A stretch of 64,000 nt of DNA, from the NCBI GenBank assembly GCA_015059735.1, contig SUZX01000006.1, positions 62,001 through 126,000 of the forward strand. Reading direction: 5' to 3'. How positions within the stretch are numbered: position 1 is the first letter of the stretch; every line of letters starts with the position of its first letter. The translations under genes and the position numbers were made by a program. Below the pieces are notes generated by a model. The model worked only from the letters and a program-made list of their open reading frames with translations. It did no database searches and had not been told where the DNA came from. This DNA comes from Rikenellaceae bacterium (GTDB lineage: Bacteria > Bacteroidota > Bacteroidia > Bacteroidales > Rikenellaceae). Positions 8,447 through 17,550 of the stretch are shown here, piece after piece.

Positions 8447-9445
8447 TTATGGTACGATTACGTTGTTCAGAATGTCGGTGATGATCTCTTCGGTAGAGAT
8501 GTTCTCGGCCTCGGCCTCATAAGTTAGGCCGATACGGTGGCGCAATACGTCGTGACATACGGCACGCACATCCTCTGGAATGACATAGCCGCGACGACGA
8601 ATGAAAGCGTAGGCGCGGGCTGCTTTGGCCAACGAGATCGACGCACGGGGCGAACCGCCATACGCGATCAGGCTCTGCAACTTGTCGAGGTTGTACTCGG
8701 CTGGTTCGCGGGTGGCGAAGATGATGTCGATGATGTATTTCTCGATCTTTTCGTCCATATAGACATCTTCGACCACTTTGCGAGCCTTCACGATGTCTTC
8801 GGGCGAGATCACCTTGTTTACCGTCGGCATGCCGCTACCGGCAAGGTTCATGCGTACGATGTCGCGCTCCTCTTGCTTCTTGGGGTAGGAAATCTTCGCT
8901 TTGAGCATGAAACGATCGACCTGTGCCTCGGGCAGCGGATAGGTACCCTCCTGCTCCAACGGGTTCTGCGTGGCGAGCACCAAGAAAGGCTGCGGTAACG
9001 GATAGGTTTCGTCGCCGATGGTCACCTGACGCTCCTGCATTGCCTCCAAAAGTGCCGACTGTACTTTGGCCGGTGAACGGTTGATCTCGTCGGCCAGCAC
9101 GAAGTTGGCGAATACGGGACCCTTCTTGACGATGAAATCCTCGCTCTTCTGCGAGTAGATCAGCGTACCGAGCAGGTCGGCGGGTAGTAGGTCGGGCGTA
9201 AACTGAATACGCGAGAAATTCGCATCTACGGCTTTTGCCAGCGTGGTGATGGCCAGCGTCTTGGCCAATCCGGGAACACCTTCGAGCAGAATGTGTCCGT
9301 TCGACAGCAGGCCGATCAGCAACGTATCGACCAAATGACCTTGACCGACAATTACTTTGCCCATTTCGTTGCGGAGCGTATCGACGAATACCGATTCGCG
9401 TTCGATCCGCTCGTTGAGTTCTTTGATGTTGATAACTTCACTCAT
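8447..9445 (-). CDS. moxR: MoxR-family AAA+ ATPase
   Basis: The 332-residue protein carries a Walker A (GVPGLAKT, about residues 56-63), a Walker B (VLADEINRSP, about 118-127), a sensor-like segment ATQNPLEQEGTYPLPEAQ and the C-terminal lid of the MoxR subfamily. MoxR ATPases work as chaperones for VWA-domain proteins. This is the first gene of the operon running to batB and probably on to comEC and beyond, since no terminator is seen between the genes. A TATCTTTG -7 element lies about 105 bases upstream of the start. Confidence 0.92.
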   Translation of the reverse strand: MSEVINIKELNERIERESVFVDTLRNEMGKVIVGQGHLVDTLLIGLLSNGHILLEGVPGLAKTLAITTLAKAVDANFSRIQFTPDLLPADLLGTLIYSQKSEDFIVKKGPVFANFVLADEINRSPAKVQSALLEAMQERQVTIGDETYPLPQPFLVLATQNPLEQEGTYPLPEAQVDRFMLKAKISYPKKQEERDIVRMNLAGSGMPTVNKVISPEDIVKARKVVEDVYMDEKIEKYIIDIIFATREPAEYNLDKLQSLIAYGGSPRASISLAKAARAYAFIRRRGYVIPEDVRAVCHDVLRHRIGLTYEAEAENISTEEIITDILNNVIVP

Positions 9446-9549
9446 GTTTATCGTTTTTTAAGTTTTTCGCTTCGTTTCGTTGAGGTTTGCCGACATGAAA
9501 AGTTTCGGTCGCAATTTACCATACGGCAAAACTTTAACGTTCAATCTGC

Positions 9550-9557
9550 AAAGATAT
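9550..9557 (-). promoter_or_regulatory. Bacteroidetes-type -7 element for the MoxR/Bat operon
   Basis: On the minus strand the bases read TATCTTTG, a full match to TAnnTTTG. Transcription would start near 9543, giving a leader of roughly 100 bases before the moxR ATG. I see no good TTTG -33 element at the expected spacing. Confidence 0.55.
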
Positions 9558-9654
9558 TATTTTTTCAGCAAAGAAATGCGAAGAAAATGCAGCGATTGCG
9601 TATTATGTTGATAAATAAATTCGAAATCTTTAATCCCGAATCTCGATTTATTCG

Positions 9655-9662
9655 TACCTTTG
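9655..9662 (+). promoter_or_regulatory. Bacteroidetes-type -7 element for pcrA, almost touching the start codon
   Basis: The bases read TACCTTTG, matching TAnnTTTG. The ATG of pcrA begins at 9668, so a transcript starting 6-7 bases after the element would carry little or no leader. No -33 match is seen. Confidence 0.45.
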
Positions 9663-9667
9663 ACCTC

Positions 9668-12286
9668 ATGGAATTCCAAAACTCTCCCATACTCGCGGGG
9701 CTCAATCCTGCCCAACAAGCTGCGGTGGTCAACTACGACTCGCCTTCGCTCATCATTGCCGGTGCCGGCTCGGGCAAAACCCGTGTGCTGACCTCGCGCA
9801 TCGCCTATATGATTAAGGATAAGAATATTGATCCTTCTCGAATTTTAGCTATGACTTTTACCAATAAAGCAGCAGATCAGATGAGAGAGCGAATTGTTCA
9901 AATGATTCCAGATACTTTAACACCATCGCAGGCTCGCAGTATTTGGATGGGAACATTCCATTCGGTTTTTTTGCGAATTTTACGCGAAAATGCAGAATTG
10001 ATAGGTTATCCGCAATCTTTTACAATTTATGACACTTCGGATAGCAAAACATTATTGTCTTCTATTTTGCGTGAATTAAATCTTTTAGAATTGAGTGGTG
10101 ATAAGAAATCTCCATATCAACCAACTCGAATAGCTTCTCGAATATCATTGGCGAAAAATAAACTTATTACCCCTGATGAATATTTGGCTAACGCATCGTA
10201 TGCTGCCGAAGATCGTTATGCCCGCATTCCGGAGTTTGGTAATATCTATAAAATCTATTGCCAACGTTGTAAACACAACGGAGCAATGGATTTCGATGAT
10301 ATATTGTTACAAACCAATATTTTATTTCGGGATTATCGTGATATACGAAATAACTATCAAAATAAGTTCAAATATATCTTGGTCGATGAGTATCAAGATA
10401 CCAACTATGCTCAATATCATATCATCCGTTATTTGTCGGAGAATAATAAAAATGTTTGCGTCGTAGGTGACGATGCCCAATCGATTTACTCGTTTCGCGG
10501 AGCAAATATCGAAAATATCCTCTCGTTCCAACGGGATTATCCCGAAGCCAAAGTCTTCAAGTTGGAACAAAACTACCGCTCGACCCGCACCATTGTCGAG
10601 GCGGCCAACTCGGTCATTGTCCACAACTCTCGCCGCATGGATAAAAAGTGTTTTTCGGAGGGTGACAAGGGCGAGCCAATCCGCATCTTGAAGGCCTATA
10701 CCGACCGTGAGGAGGCCGAAATGGTGGTTTCCGATCTGCGCGACAAGGTGCGGAGTGCCGGTGACGGATGGTCGGAGGCGGTGATCCTCTACCGCACCAA
10801 CAATCAGTCTGCCGTGTTGGAAGACAACCTGCGTCGTCGCGGAATCCCTTATCGCATCTATAAGGGCTCATCGTTCTACGATCACAAGGAGATCAAAGAT
10901 TTGTTGGGATATATTCGGCTGATTATCAATCCTTACGACGATGAAGCTTTCAAACGTATTGTCAACTACCCCGTGCGCGGTATCGGTGCTACAACCATCG
11001 ACCGTATTGCACAATTGGCTGCCGAGCGAAATTGTTCGATGTGGGAAGCCGTCGATGCGCTGGTGGCCGAACCTGTGACTGATCCTGTGCAACGTACCAT
11101 TGCTCGTAAGGTAACCGAATTCGTGCAACTGATTCGCGAACTATCGTTGGCACGCACCAATAAAGGGCTCTACGATTTCGGCTTGGAGATCGCCTCGCGT
11201 TCAGGGATCTTGGCAGCCTATCGTGCGGAGAACACCCCCGAAGCGACCTCGGCTCTCGACAATATCGAAGAGTTGCTCAACTCCATGCAACTCTTTAAGG
11301 AACAGCGTGATGCCGAAATCCGCAATGGCGAACGCAGCGAAGAGGAGGAGGCCACCATCGAAGAGTGGTTGCAAAGTGTGATGCTGATGACCGACATGGA
11401 CAAAGACGATCCTGAGGATCGCAACAAGGTAACCCTGATGACCGTACACTCGGCCAAAGGTCTCGAATACAAATATGTCTATATCGTAGGCGTCGAGGAG
11501 AATCTCTTCCCCTCGCAGCGGGCAGTCGAATCGCCCGATGGTATTGAGGAGGAGCGTCGTCTGTTCTATGTCGCCCTCACCCGCGCCAAAGTCTCGGCCA
11601 CGCTCTCCTATGCCGAGATGCGTTTCAAGTGGGGAAATATGGAGTTCTCGCGTCCGAGTTGTTTCCTGCGCGAAATCGATCCGCAATATGTGCAGTGTGA
11701 CTTTACTCGCGACGACGATTTTCCGCAACGCAGTCGCAATGCCGACACCCCTACCGCCATCGACGAACTTCGTCGTCGTTTCGACTACCGTTTCCAGCAG
11801 AAACAGCAGCAGGGTAGCGGATCTGGCTCTTCCGGCAGCTACGGCCGCAGTGCCGATTCTGCATTCGGCAACCGCATCGGTGGCCGTCCTGCCGATGGCG
11901 AATCGGGTGTTGCCCACCGTTTTTCGCGGCAGTCAGCCGGAGGTTTCGGTGGGGGAGCGACAACCGTTCGCCCGAATAATTCCCGACCGAGCGACCCCGC
12001 CCGCAGTACGTATGCCTCCGATAGCCCCTCCGTGCAACCCTTGCACCCCTCGACCGAGGGTATGCGTCGTTTGGGAGTTCGTGTGGCCGGTGATCAACCG
12101 ATCAGTGCGTCGGCGCCATCGCTCGGAACTTATGCTGTGGGCGACCGTGTCGAACACGCCAAATTCGGTGTCGGCATCATCCGCCGGATTGAAATGCTCT
12201 CCACCGACCAAAAATTGGTGGTCGATTTCGGCAATGTCGGCGAAAAGACCCTGCTTGCCAAATTCGCCAAACTGACCAAGTTGTAA
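9668..12286 (+). CDS. pcrA: UvrD/Rep/PcrA-type 3'-5' DNA helicase
   Basis: The protein has 872 residues from the ATG at 9668. Superfamily 1A helicase motifs are all visible: Q motif LNPAQQAAV, Walker A AGAGSGKTR (about 33-41), TFTNKAA (Ia), VDEYQDTN (II), VVGDDAQSIYSFRG (III), QNYRST (IV), VHSAKGLEYKYV (V) and FYVALTRAK (VI). Residues about 715-805 are a Gly/Ser/Arg-rich linker, followed by the Tudor-like UvrD C-terminal module (residues about 820-872) that in PcrA contacts RNA polymerase. A longer frame with an upstream start exists, but the promoter lies inside that extension. Bases about 9811-10455 of the gene are far more AT-rich than the rest (see findings), although the motifs stay intact. 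Confidence 0.93.
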   Translation: MEFQNSPILAGLNPAQQAAVVNYDSPSLIIAGAGSGKTRVLTSRIAYMIKDKNIDPSRILAMTFTNKAADQMRERIVQMIPDTLTPSQARSIWMGTFHSVFLRILRENAELIGYPQSFTIYDTSDSKTLLSSILRELNLLELSGDKKSPYQPTRIASRISLAKNKLITPDEYLANASYAAEDRYARIPEFGNIYKIYCQRCKHNGAMDFDDILLQTNILFRDYRDIRNNYQNKFKYILVDEYQDTNYAQYHIIRYLSENNKNVCVVGDDAQSIYSFRGANIENILSFQRDYPEAKVFKLEQNYRSTRTIVEAANSVIVHNSRRMDKKCFSEGDKGEPIRILKAYTDREEAEMVVSDLRDKVRSAGDGWSEAVILYRTNNQSAVLEDNLRRRGIPYRIYKGSSFYDHKEIKDLLGYIRLIINPYDDEAFKRIVNYPVRGIGATTIDRIAQLAAERNCSMWEAVDALVAEPVTDPVQRTIARKVTEFVQLIRELSLARTNKGLYDFGLEIASRSGILAAYRAENTPEATSALDNIEELLNSMQLFKEQRDAEIRNGERSEEEEATIEEWLQSVMLMTDMDKDDPEDRNKVTLMTVHSAKGLEYKYVYIVGVEENLFPSQRAVESPDGIEEERRLFYVALTRAKVSATLSYAEMRFKWGNMEFSRPSCFLREIDPQYVQCDFTRDDDFPQRSRNADTPTAIDELRRRFDYRFQQKQQQGSGSGSSGSYGRSADSAFGNRIGGRPADGESGVAHRFSRQSAGGFGGGATTVRPNNSRPSDPARSTYASDSPSVQPLHPSTEGMRRLGVRVAGDQPISASAPSLGTYAVGDRVEHAKFGVGIIRRIEMLSTDQKLVVDFGNVGEKTLLAKFAKLTKL

Positions 12287-12290
12287 ATAT

Positions 12291-12328
12291 GGCAATGATG
12301 CAAAAAACGCGCTTTTTGCATCATTGCC
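12291..12328. terminator. Bidirectional hairpin terminator between pcrA and the GH3 gene
   Basis: A perfect 16-base inverted repeat (arms 12291-12306 and 12313-12328, loop of 6 bases) with A and T runs at the loop-proximal ends lies 5 bases after the pcrA stop. The GH3 gene arrives from the other side and ends at 12369, so the hairpin can serve both. Confidence 0.75.
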
Positions 12329-12368
12329 TAAATATTCAAATTACGTTTATTGGGTCTCTTTGGGGTTG

Positions 12369-14600
12369 TTATCTTTTCACGGTAAACACACCCTCCAATG
12401 TTGCATTCGAGTCGTGACCTGCCCATAGGTGGAACGTGCCGGGCTCTTGGGCGAACTCTTCGTTGATGGTCCAAAACGACATATCCTCGGGAGTGATTTC
12501 GAACTCAACGGTGCGCTCTTCGCCTGCTCGAAGTTCTACACGCTCAAATCCTTTAAGTTCGCGTACGGGACGTGTTGTTGAGGCGATATCGTCACGTAGG
12601 TAGAGCTGTACAACCTCCGCGCCGTCTCGTTTGCCGCTGTTGCGTACTTTGACACTCACATGCACCGACTCTCCCATTGCGACTTCGGGAGTGAGCACTT
12701 TCAAATCCGAGTAGTCAAATGTTGTGTAGCTCAATCCGTAGCCGAACGGATAGCGAGGTTCGTTCGGTGTGAAAATATAGCGTGAAAAATACTTTGCTTT
12801 GCTGTCGGGTGAGAGCATCGGGCGACCCGTACGTTTCATGTTATAGTGAATGGGCACCTGACCAAGTTCAAGCGGGAATGTCATGGTCAAACGACCCGCA
12901 GGGTTGAAATCACCCGAAACAACATCTGCTAAGGCAGGCCCTGCCATGGTTCCGGCATGCCATGTTACGAGCAGCGCGTCGGCATGTTTAACCTCGAATC
13001 CGACATCCATCGGGCGACCTGTAACTAACAGAACAACAATTGGCTTTCCTATGGAATCGAGGGCTGTCAGCAGGTCGCGTTGAACCTGCGGAACTTCGAT
13101 GGAGGTGAGACTCGCAGCCTCACCGCTACACGAATTGGGCAGACCCATCGTGAGCAAAACAACATCGGATTTCTTGGCCGCTGCAACGGCTTCGGCAATG
13201 CCTCCTTCGATTGCCTTGAAGGGCTTGCATCCCTCGACATATGTGATATTATCTTTGCCAAATCGAGTTTGGAGACCTTCGAGGAATGTAGTGGTGCGGT
13301 GATGCTCGACGAGTCCCCGCCACGCACCACTCATCTCTTTGCGGTTGGCTGCGTAAGGGCCTATAAGAGCGATATGTTCTGAACCTTTGAGTGGGAGAAT
13401 ACCGTTGTTTTCGAGCAGTACCATCGACTTGCGAGCGGCCTCGCGAGCCACTTCCAAGTTCTCGGGTCGATAGGTTTCGCTTTTGTAGCGGTCGCCGCCA
13501 TAACGGTGGGGGTTATCGAAGAGTCCGAGACGGAATTTCATAGCCAATACCTCGCGGCAAAGTAGGTCGATCGTTTTCTCCGATACTTGTTTCTCGTGTA
13601 CCAGCTCCTCGCCGTATTTAATGTAGTCGGCATCGACCATATTCATGTTGACGTATGCATCAAAAGCAAGTTTTGCAGCCTCTTTACCATTGGCAGCTAC
13701 TCCATGGGCGCACATTTCGTCCGTCGATCCCCAGTCGGTGACGATAAAGCCGGTGAAACCGAGCTCATCGCGCAACAAGTCGCGCATCAACCATTTATTG
13801 CCTGTGGCAGGAACTCCTTCGAAGTCGTTGAACGAGGTCATTACGGTTGCTGCACCCGCGTTGATTGCCGCGCGATAGGGAGGTAGGTAACGGTCGCGGA
13901 ACATCCGACGCGACATATCGACTGTGTGGTAGTCGCGACCTGCTTGCGGAGCTCCATAGGCTGCAAAGTGCTTCACGCAGGCCAAAATGGTGTTCGGGTC
14001 GCTCAAATCTTTGCCCTGATAACCGTGAACCATCGCTTCGGCAATCTTTGCTCCAAGATATGGATCTTCGCCGGAACCCTCCGAAACACGTCCCCAACGA
14101 GGGTCGGTGCTGATGTCGCACATCGGAGAGAAGGTCCATGCAATACCCATAGAGGCAGCCTCGCGGGCTGCGATTTGTGCCGTTTTCTCGATAGCGGTAA
14201 TATCCCAAGATGAGGAGATGCCGAGATTCTCGGGGAAGATGATACGACATCCGTGAATAATATCATACCCAAAAAGAAGTGGAATTCCGAGTCGCGATTC
14301 ATTAAGTGCAATATTTTGATAGCGTGCAACATCTTCGGCTTTTTTTACACCGAGTAACGAACCGCAAAGTCCGCGACGGATCGATTCTTCGGTATTTATC
14401 TTCTCTCCTGAGGGACCGGTTATCTCGCTGTTGCGACCCGTGAGTTGTTGTAATTGACCGATCTTCTCCTGCAAGGTCATCTTCTTCATCAGATCATCGA
14501 CCTTCTTGTAGATCTGTTTATCTGTATCATGCGCAACTACTGTGGTTGTCAGCGATACATAGAGCATCGTTACGAATAGTAGTTTCGAAATAGTCTTCAT
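12369..14600 (-). CDS. bglX: Glycoside hydrolase family 3 beta-glucosidase (BglX type)
   Basis: This 743-residue exported enzyme has a signal peptide (about 1-23, ending VVAHD). The GH3 N-terminal barrel includes the block KHFAAYGAPQAGRDYH near residue 210 and the nucleophile Asp289 in GFIVTDWGS. The alpha/beta sandwich domain and a C-terminal fibronectin type III-like domain (about 640-735) follow, the full BglX architecture. The expected activity is removal of terminal beta-linked glucose or a similar sugar from oligosaccharides in the periplasm. It stands alone, with its own -7 element 30 bases upstream and convergent to pcrA. The exact substrate cannot be read from sequence. Confidence 0.92.
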   Translation of the reverse strand: MKTISKLLFVTMLYVSLTTTVVAHDTDKQIYKKVDDLMKKMTLQEKIGQLQQLTGRNSEITGPSGEKINTEESIRRGLCGSLLGVKKAEDVARYQNIALNESRLGIPLLFGYDIIHGCRIIFPENLGISSSWDITAIEKTAQIAAREAASMGIAWTFSPMCDISTDPRWGRVSEGSGEDPYLGAKIAEAMVHGYQGKDLSDPNTILACVKHFAAYGAPQAGRDYHTVDMSRRMFRDRYLPPYRAAINAGAATVMTSFNDFEGVPATGNKWLMRDLLRDELGFTGFIVTDWGSTDEMCAHGVAANGKEAAKLAFDAYVNMNMVDADYIKYGEELVHEKQVSEKTIDLLCREVLAMKFRLGLFDNPHRYGGDRYKSETYRPENLEVAREAARKSMVLLENNGILPLKGSEHIALIGPYAANRKEMSGAWRGLVEHHRTTTFLEGLQTRFGKDNITYVEGCKPFKAIEGGIAEAVAAAKKSDVVLLTMGLPNSCSGEAASLTSIEVPQVQRDLLTALDSIGKPIVVLLVTGRPMDVGFEVKHADALLVTWHAGTMAGPALADVVSGDFNPAGRLTMTFPLELGQVPIHYNMKRTGRPMLSPDSKAKYFSRYIFTPNEPRYPFGYGLSYTTFDYSDLKVLTPEVAMGESVHVSVKVRNSGKRDGAEVVQLYLRDDIASTTRPVRELKGFERVELRAGEERTVEFEITPEDMSFWTINEEFAQEPGTFHLWAGHDSNATLEGVFTVKR

Positions 14601-14629
14601 GTTTTTATGGCTGTTTTATGTTTGCGATG

Positions 14630-14637
14630 CAAATATA
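14630..14637 (-). promoter_or_regulatory. -7 element for the GH3 gene
   Basis: The minus strand reads TATATTTG (TAnnTTTG). Transcription would start near 14623, leaving a leader of about 22 bases before the ATG at 14600. It is divergent to the element at 14661. Confidence 0.55.
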
Positions 14638-14660
14638 AAGATATTAATTAGATAATTTAC

Positions 14661-14668
14661 TATCTTTG
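14661..14668 (+). promoter_or_regulatory. -7 element for the glycosyltransferase-nth operon
   Basis: The bases read TATCTTTG, a full match to the Bacteroidetes -7 consensus, with the ATG of the glycosyltransferase at 14738. No -33 match is obvious. Confidence 0.55.
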
Positions 14669-14737
14669 CAGAGAGCTTTTAGTAAGGCTCTATAAACAAG
14701 ATGGTTGAAATGTTTAACAGACAATTTAATCAAAAAG

Positions 14738-15673
14738 ATGCCCATCCCGCCCCTCGTTTCGGTCTGCATGACTACCTATAACCACGCCTCCTACCTTGCC
14801 GAGGCGATCGAGGGTGTGCTTGCCCAGCAGACCGCTTTCGATGTCGAGTTGGTGATCGGTGAGGATTGTAGCACCGACGATACGCGAGCAGTTTGCGAAG
14901 CGTACGTTGCAAAATATCCCGACCGCATCCGCTTGGTTACTTCGGCAAAGAATGTCGGTTGGCGTGCTAACTATCGCCGTACGTTCGAGGCTTGTCGGGG
15001 CAAATATGTTGCCTACTGCGATGGCGACGATTGGTGGTGCGATCCGCAGAAGTTACAGTTGCAGGTCGATTTGATGGAGTCCGACCCTGCATGTGGCATG
15101 TGCTATACGGGTGCCGATGAGTATCACCAGATAAGCGGCCTGCTCAAACCCGACCCCGACCACCACTATACCCGTTTCGAAGATATGCTGCTCGGGATCT
15201 CTGTGCCTAACTGTACGACGTTGGCTCGCCGCGAGCTGATCGCATCCTACTATGCCGATATTCGCCCCGAGGAGCATCCCGAGTGGCGTACCGATGATTG
15301 GCCCATGTGGTTGTGGTTTTCGGTCCATTCGCAAATTCGGTTCATCGATCGCATCACCGCTGTCCACCGACGGGTCGAGGGGAGTGTCAGCCATGCCGGC
15401 ACCTACCGCAACCGTATTGCTTTCCGCAACTCGGTGATGGGAATCAGCCTTTGGTTCGACGAGCGCTATACAGCCTCCCGTCACCGTTTCCGCATTCATC
15501 GCCGCCGCAGCCGCGTTAACCTCTGGATTCTCTCGCTCAACGGCACTTTTGGCGAGTTCCTCGGCACTTGGTGGGACGATGTGCGGCAAACTCCGCGTCT
15601 GCTGCTCTGTCCCGAAGGAGTAATCTTTTTGACCAAAAAGGTGTTAAACCGTATTAAAAATCGCCACTCATGA
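14738..15673 (+). CDS. Family 2 glycosyltransferase (GT-A fold)
   Basis: The protein has 311 residues from the ATG at 14738; an in-frame TTG at 14705 would add 11 residues but looks less likely. The N-terminus (VSVCMTTYNHASYLAEAIEG) is the nucleotide-sugar binding strand of GT2 enzymes, and CDGDDWW near residue 96 supplies the DxD-type metal and nucleotide-diphosphate site. No membrane helix is present, so it is probably a cytoplasmic enzyme working on a lipid- or membrane-linked acceptor. Its stop overlaps the nth start by four bases. Donor and acceptor are unknown, and no polysaccharide cluster surrounds it. Confidence 0.85.
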   Translation: MPIPPLVSVCMTTYNHASYLAEAIEGVLAQQTAFDVELVIGEDCSTDDTRAVCEAYVAKYPDRIRLVTSAKNVGWRANYRRTFEACRGKYVAYCDGDDWWCDPQKLQLQVDLMESDPACGMCYTGADEYHQISGLLKPDPDHHYTRFEDMLLGISVPNCTTLARRELIASYYADIRPEEHPEWRTDDWPMWLWFSVHSQIRFIDRITAVHRRVEGSVSHAGTYRNRIAFRNSVMGISLWFDERYTASRHRFRIHRRRSRVNLWILSLNGTFGEFLGTWWDDVRQTPRLLLCPEGVIFLTKKVLNRIKNRHS

Positions 15674-16329
15674 CCACCAAACAACGCTACGACGGCATCA
15701 TCGCTTGGTTTTCGGAGCACATGCCCGTTGCCGAGAGCGAACTGCACTACGAAAATCCCTACCAGCTGCTTGTCGCCGTGATCCTCTCGGCGCAGTGTAC
15801 CGATAAGCGGGTCAATATGACCACACCCGCCCTTTTCGAGGCTTTCCCTACTCCTTTCGACATGGCTGCCGCCACCGCCGAAGAGATATACCCTTATATA
15901 AAAAGTATCTCCTACCCGAATAACAAGGCCAAAAACCTCGCCGGTATGGCCCGCATGCTCTGTGCGGAGTTTGGTGGTGAAGTTCCCGACGATTTGGAAC
16001 AGATGCAACGCCTGCCCGGAGTGGGCCGTAAGACTGCCAATGTGTTGGGCGCTGTGCTGTGGCAGAAAGAGGTTATGCCGGTCGATACCCATGTCTTCCG
16101 TGTCTCGGAGCGTATCGGCCTCACCACTCGCTCGAAAACGCCCCTGCAAACCGAGTTGGCCCTCGAAAAGAACATCCCCCCACATCTGCTTCCCGTAGCG
16201 CACCATTGGCTCATCCTGCATGGCCGCTATGTCTGTACGGCGCGTAATCCGAAGTGTGCCGAGTGCGGAATCGCTACATGGTGTCGTAAATTCGCAGCGG
16301 ATCACAAGAATCCAACCATCGAAATGTAG
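15670..16329 (+). CDS. nth: Endonuclease III (DNA glycosylase/AP lyase)
   Basis: The 219-residue protein has the helix-hairpin-helix LPGVGRKTANV with its catalytic lysine, the catalytic aspartate in PVDTHVFRV, and the four-cysteine iron-sulphur loop with the C-x6-C-x2-C-x5-C spacing (CTARNPKCAECGIATWC) near residues 192-208. It excises oxidised pyrimidines in base excision repair. Length is normal. It is translationally coupled to the glycosyltransferase through ATGA at 15670-15673, an unusual pairing that probably reflects only a shared promoter. A hairpin terminator follows. Confidence 0.95.
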   Translation: MTTKQRYDGIIAWFSEHMPVAESELHYENPYQLLVAVILSAQCTDKRVNMTTPALFEAFPTPFDMAAATAEEIYPYIKSISYPNNKAKNLAGMARMLCAEFGGEVPDDLEQMQRLPGVGRKTANVLGAVLWQKEVMPVDTHVFRVSERIGLTTRSKTPLQTELALEKNIPPHLLPVAHHWLILHGRYVCTARNPKCAECGIATWCRKFAADHKNPTIEM

Positions 16330-16352
16330 AGAAGTATCGTCCAATCATTTCC

Positions 16353-16375
16353 AAAGGCCTTAATCGGCCTTTTTT
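16353..16375 (+). terminator. Rho-independent terminator after nth
   Basis: A 7-base stem (AAAGGCC at 16353-16359 with GGCCTTT at 16366-16372) with loop TTAATC is followed directly by a run of T. Confidence 0.75.
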
Positions 16376-16414
16376 GCATTTTGTGCAAAATTGTGTCAAA
16401 GAGGCCAAAATTTG

Positions 16415-16492
16415 CTAAACCCCCTTTTTTGCCCCCCCCCTAAAAAACTTTTAAAAAATTTTTATTATTTGTTTTTTTTTTCTATCTTGCGC
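16415..16492. repeat. Homopolymer-rich upstream region of nrnA, including a C9 run
   Basis: Within about 75 bases are C5 (16420-16424), T6, C9 (16432-16440), A6 and several long A/T runs. They end just before a -7-like TATCTTGC, which departs from TAnnTTTG. The region lies between the nth terminator and the nrnA start codon. Such runs are prone to slippage and could alter promoter spacing; this is inference. Confidence 0.5.
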
Positions 16493-16518
16493 CTTGATTG
16501 CAACTAGAAAGCCCTTTT

Positions 16519-17550
16519 ATGAACCATTTGCAAGAGAAAGTTTGCGAACTTCGTAGCTTGCTTGCCGCTCCTCAACAGCGGATCGTGATTGTGTCGCACA
16601 CCAATCCGGATGGCGATGCTGTCGGGTCATCGCTTGCATGGGCCGAGTGCTTACGTTCTATGGGTCACTGTGTTACATGTATCGTTCCCAACAAATATCC
16701 CTATTTCCTCGACTGGATGCCCGGCATCGACGAGATCGTCATCTTCAAAAACGATGAAGAGGGGCTTGCCACGCGAGCCATTGGCGAAGCCGACTTGATC
16801 TTTTGTCTCGATTTCAACGCCCTTTCGCGGCTCGAAATCCTCAGCGAGGCCATTTCCAACAATACCTCTGCCCGCCGTGTGTTGATTGATCACCACCTTT
16901 CGCCGGCTGAGGAGTTCGAGTTGAAATTATCCTATCCCGAATCGTCGAGCACCTGTTTTGTGGTCTATTCGATCATCGAAGCCTTGTGTGGTGTTGACGC
17001 CATCTCAAAATCGATGGCCGAGGTGCTCTATGTCGGTATGATGACCGACACGGGTAATTTCGCCTTTTCACACCTTACCCCCGAACTATTTCGTGCTGTT
17101 GCGGTTTTGGTGGAGCGCGGAATTCATATCCCCACCCTCCACAACAACGTCTATAATGCCTATACCGAGGGCCGTGCTCGCTTGTTCGGCTATGCGATCG
17201 ACCGTAAGATGAAAGTCATCGAAAACGGTACGGTAGCTTACATGTCGTTGCTCGAAAGCGAGATGCGTCGTTTCCAATTCCAGCAGGGCGACAGCGAGGG
17301 TTTTGTGAACTATGCGCTGACCATCAAAAAAATGAAGATGTCGGCCATGTTCCTCGCACATCGTAAGTTTATTCGTGTGTCGTTGCGCTCGCGTGGCGAT
17401 GTCGATGTTAACCTCTTTGCCCGTCGCTACTTCAATGGCGGGGGCCATAAAAATGCTGCCGGTGGCAAATCGTTCCTTTCGATGAAAGATACCATCGAAC
17501 ACTATATCCGTTCGGTGCGCGAATTTGCCGAAGAGGGGCACCTCGATTAA
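16519..17550 (+). CDS. nrnA: DHH/DHHA1 phosphoesterase, NrnA-like (nanoRNase/pAp phosphatase)
   Basis: The protein has 343 residues from the ATG at 16519; an in-frame TTG at 16498 is rejected. The DHH domain shows SHTNPDGDAVGSSLAW (about 26-41), DFNALSRLE, the name-giving IDHH and MMTDTGNF, all metal ligands. The DHHA1 domain ends with GGGHKNAAGG, which binds the substrate. NrnA-type enzymes degrade 2-5 nucleotide RNAs and pAp; other bacterial DHH-DHHA1 proteins hydrolyse pApA or c-di-AMP, so the substrate is an inference. It is transcribed alone, with long C and G runs on either side of the gene. Confidence 0.88.
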   Translation: MNHLQEKVCELRSLLAAPQQRIVIVSHTNPDGDAVGSSLAWAECLRSMGHCVTCIVPNKYPYFLDWMPGIDEIVIFKNDEEGLATRAIGEADLIFCLDFNALSRLEILSEAISNNTSARRVLIDHHLSPAEEFELKLSYPESSSTCFVVYSIIEALCGVDAISKSMAEVLYVGMMTDTGNFAFSHLTPELFRAVAVLVERGIHIPTLHNNVYNAYTEGRARLFGYAIDRKMKVIENGTVAYMSLLESEMRRFQFQQGDSEGFVNYALTIKKMKMSAMFLAHRKFIRVSLRSRGDVDVNLFARRYFNGGGHKNAAGGKSFLSMKDTIEHYIRSVREFAEEGHLD

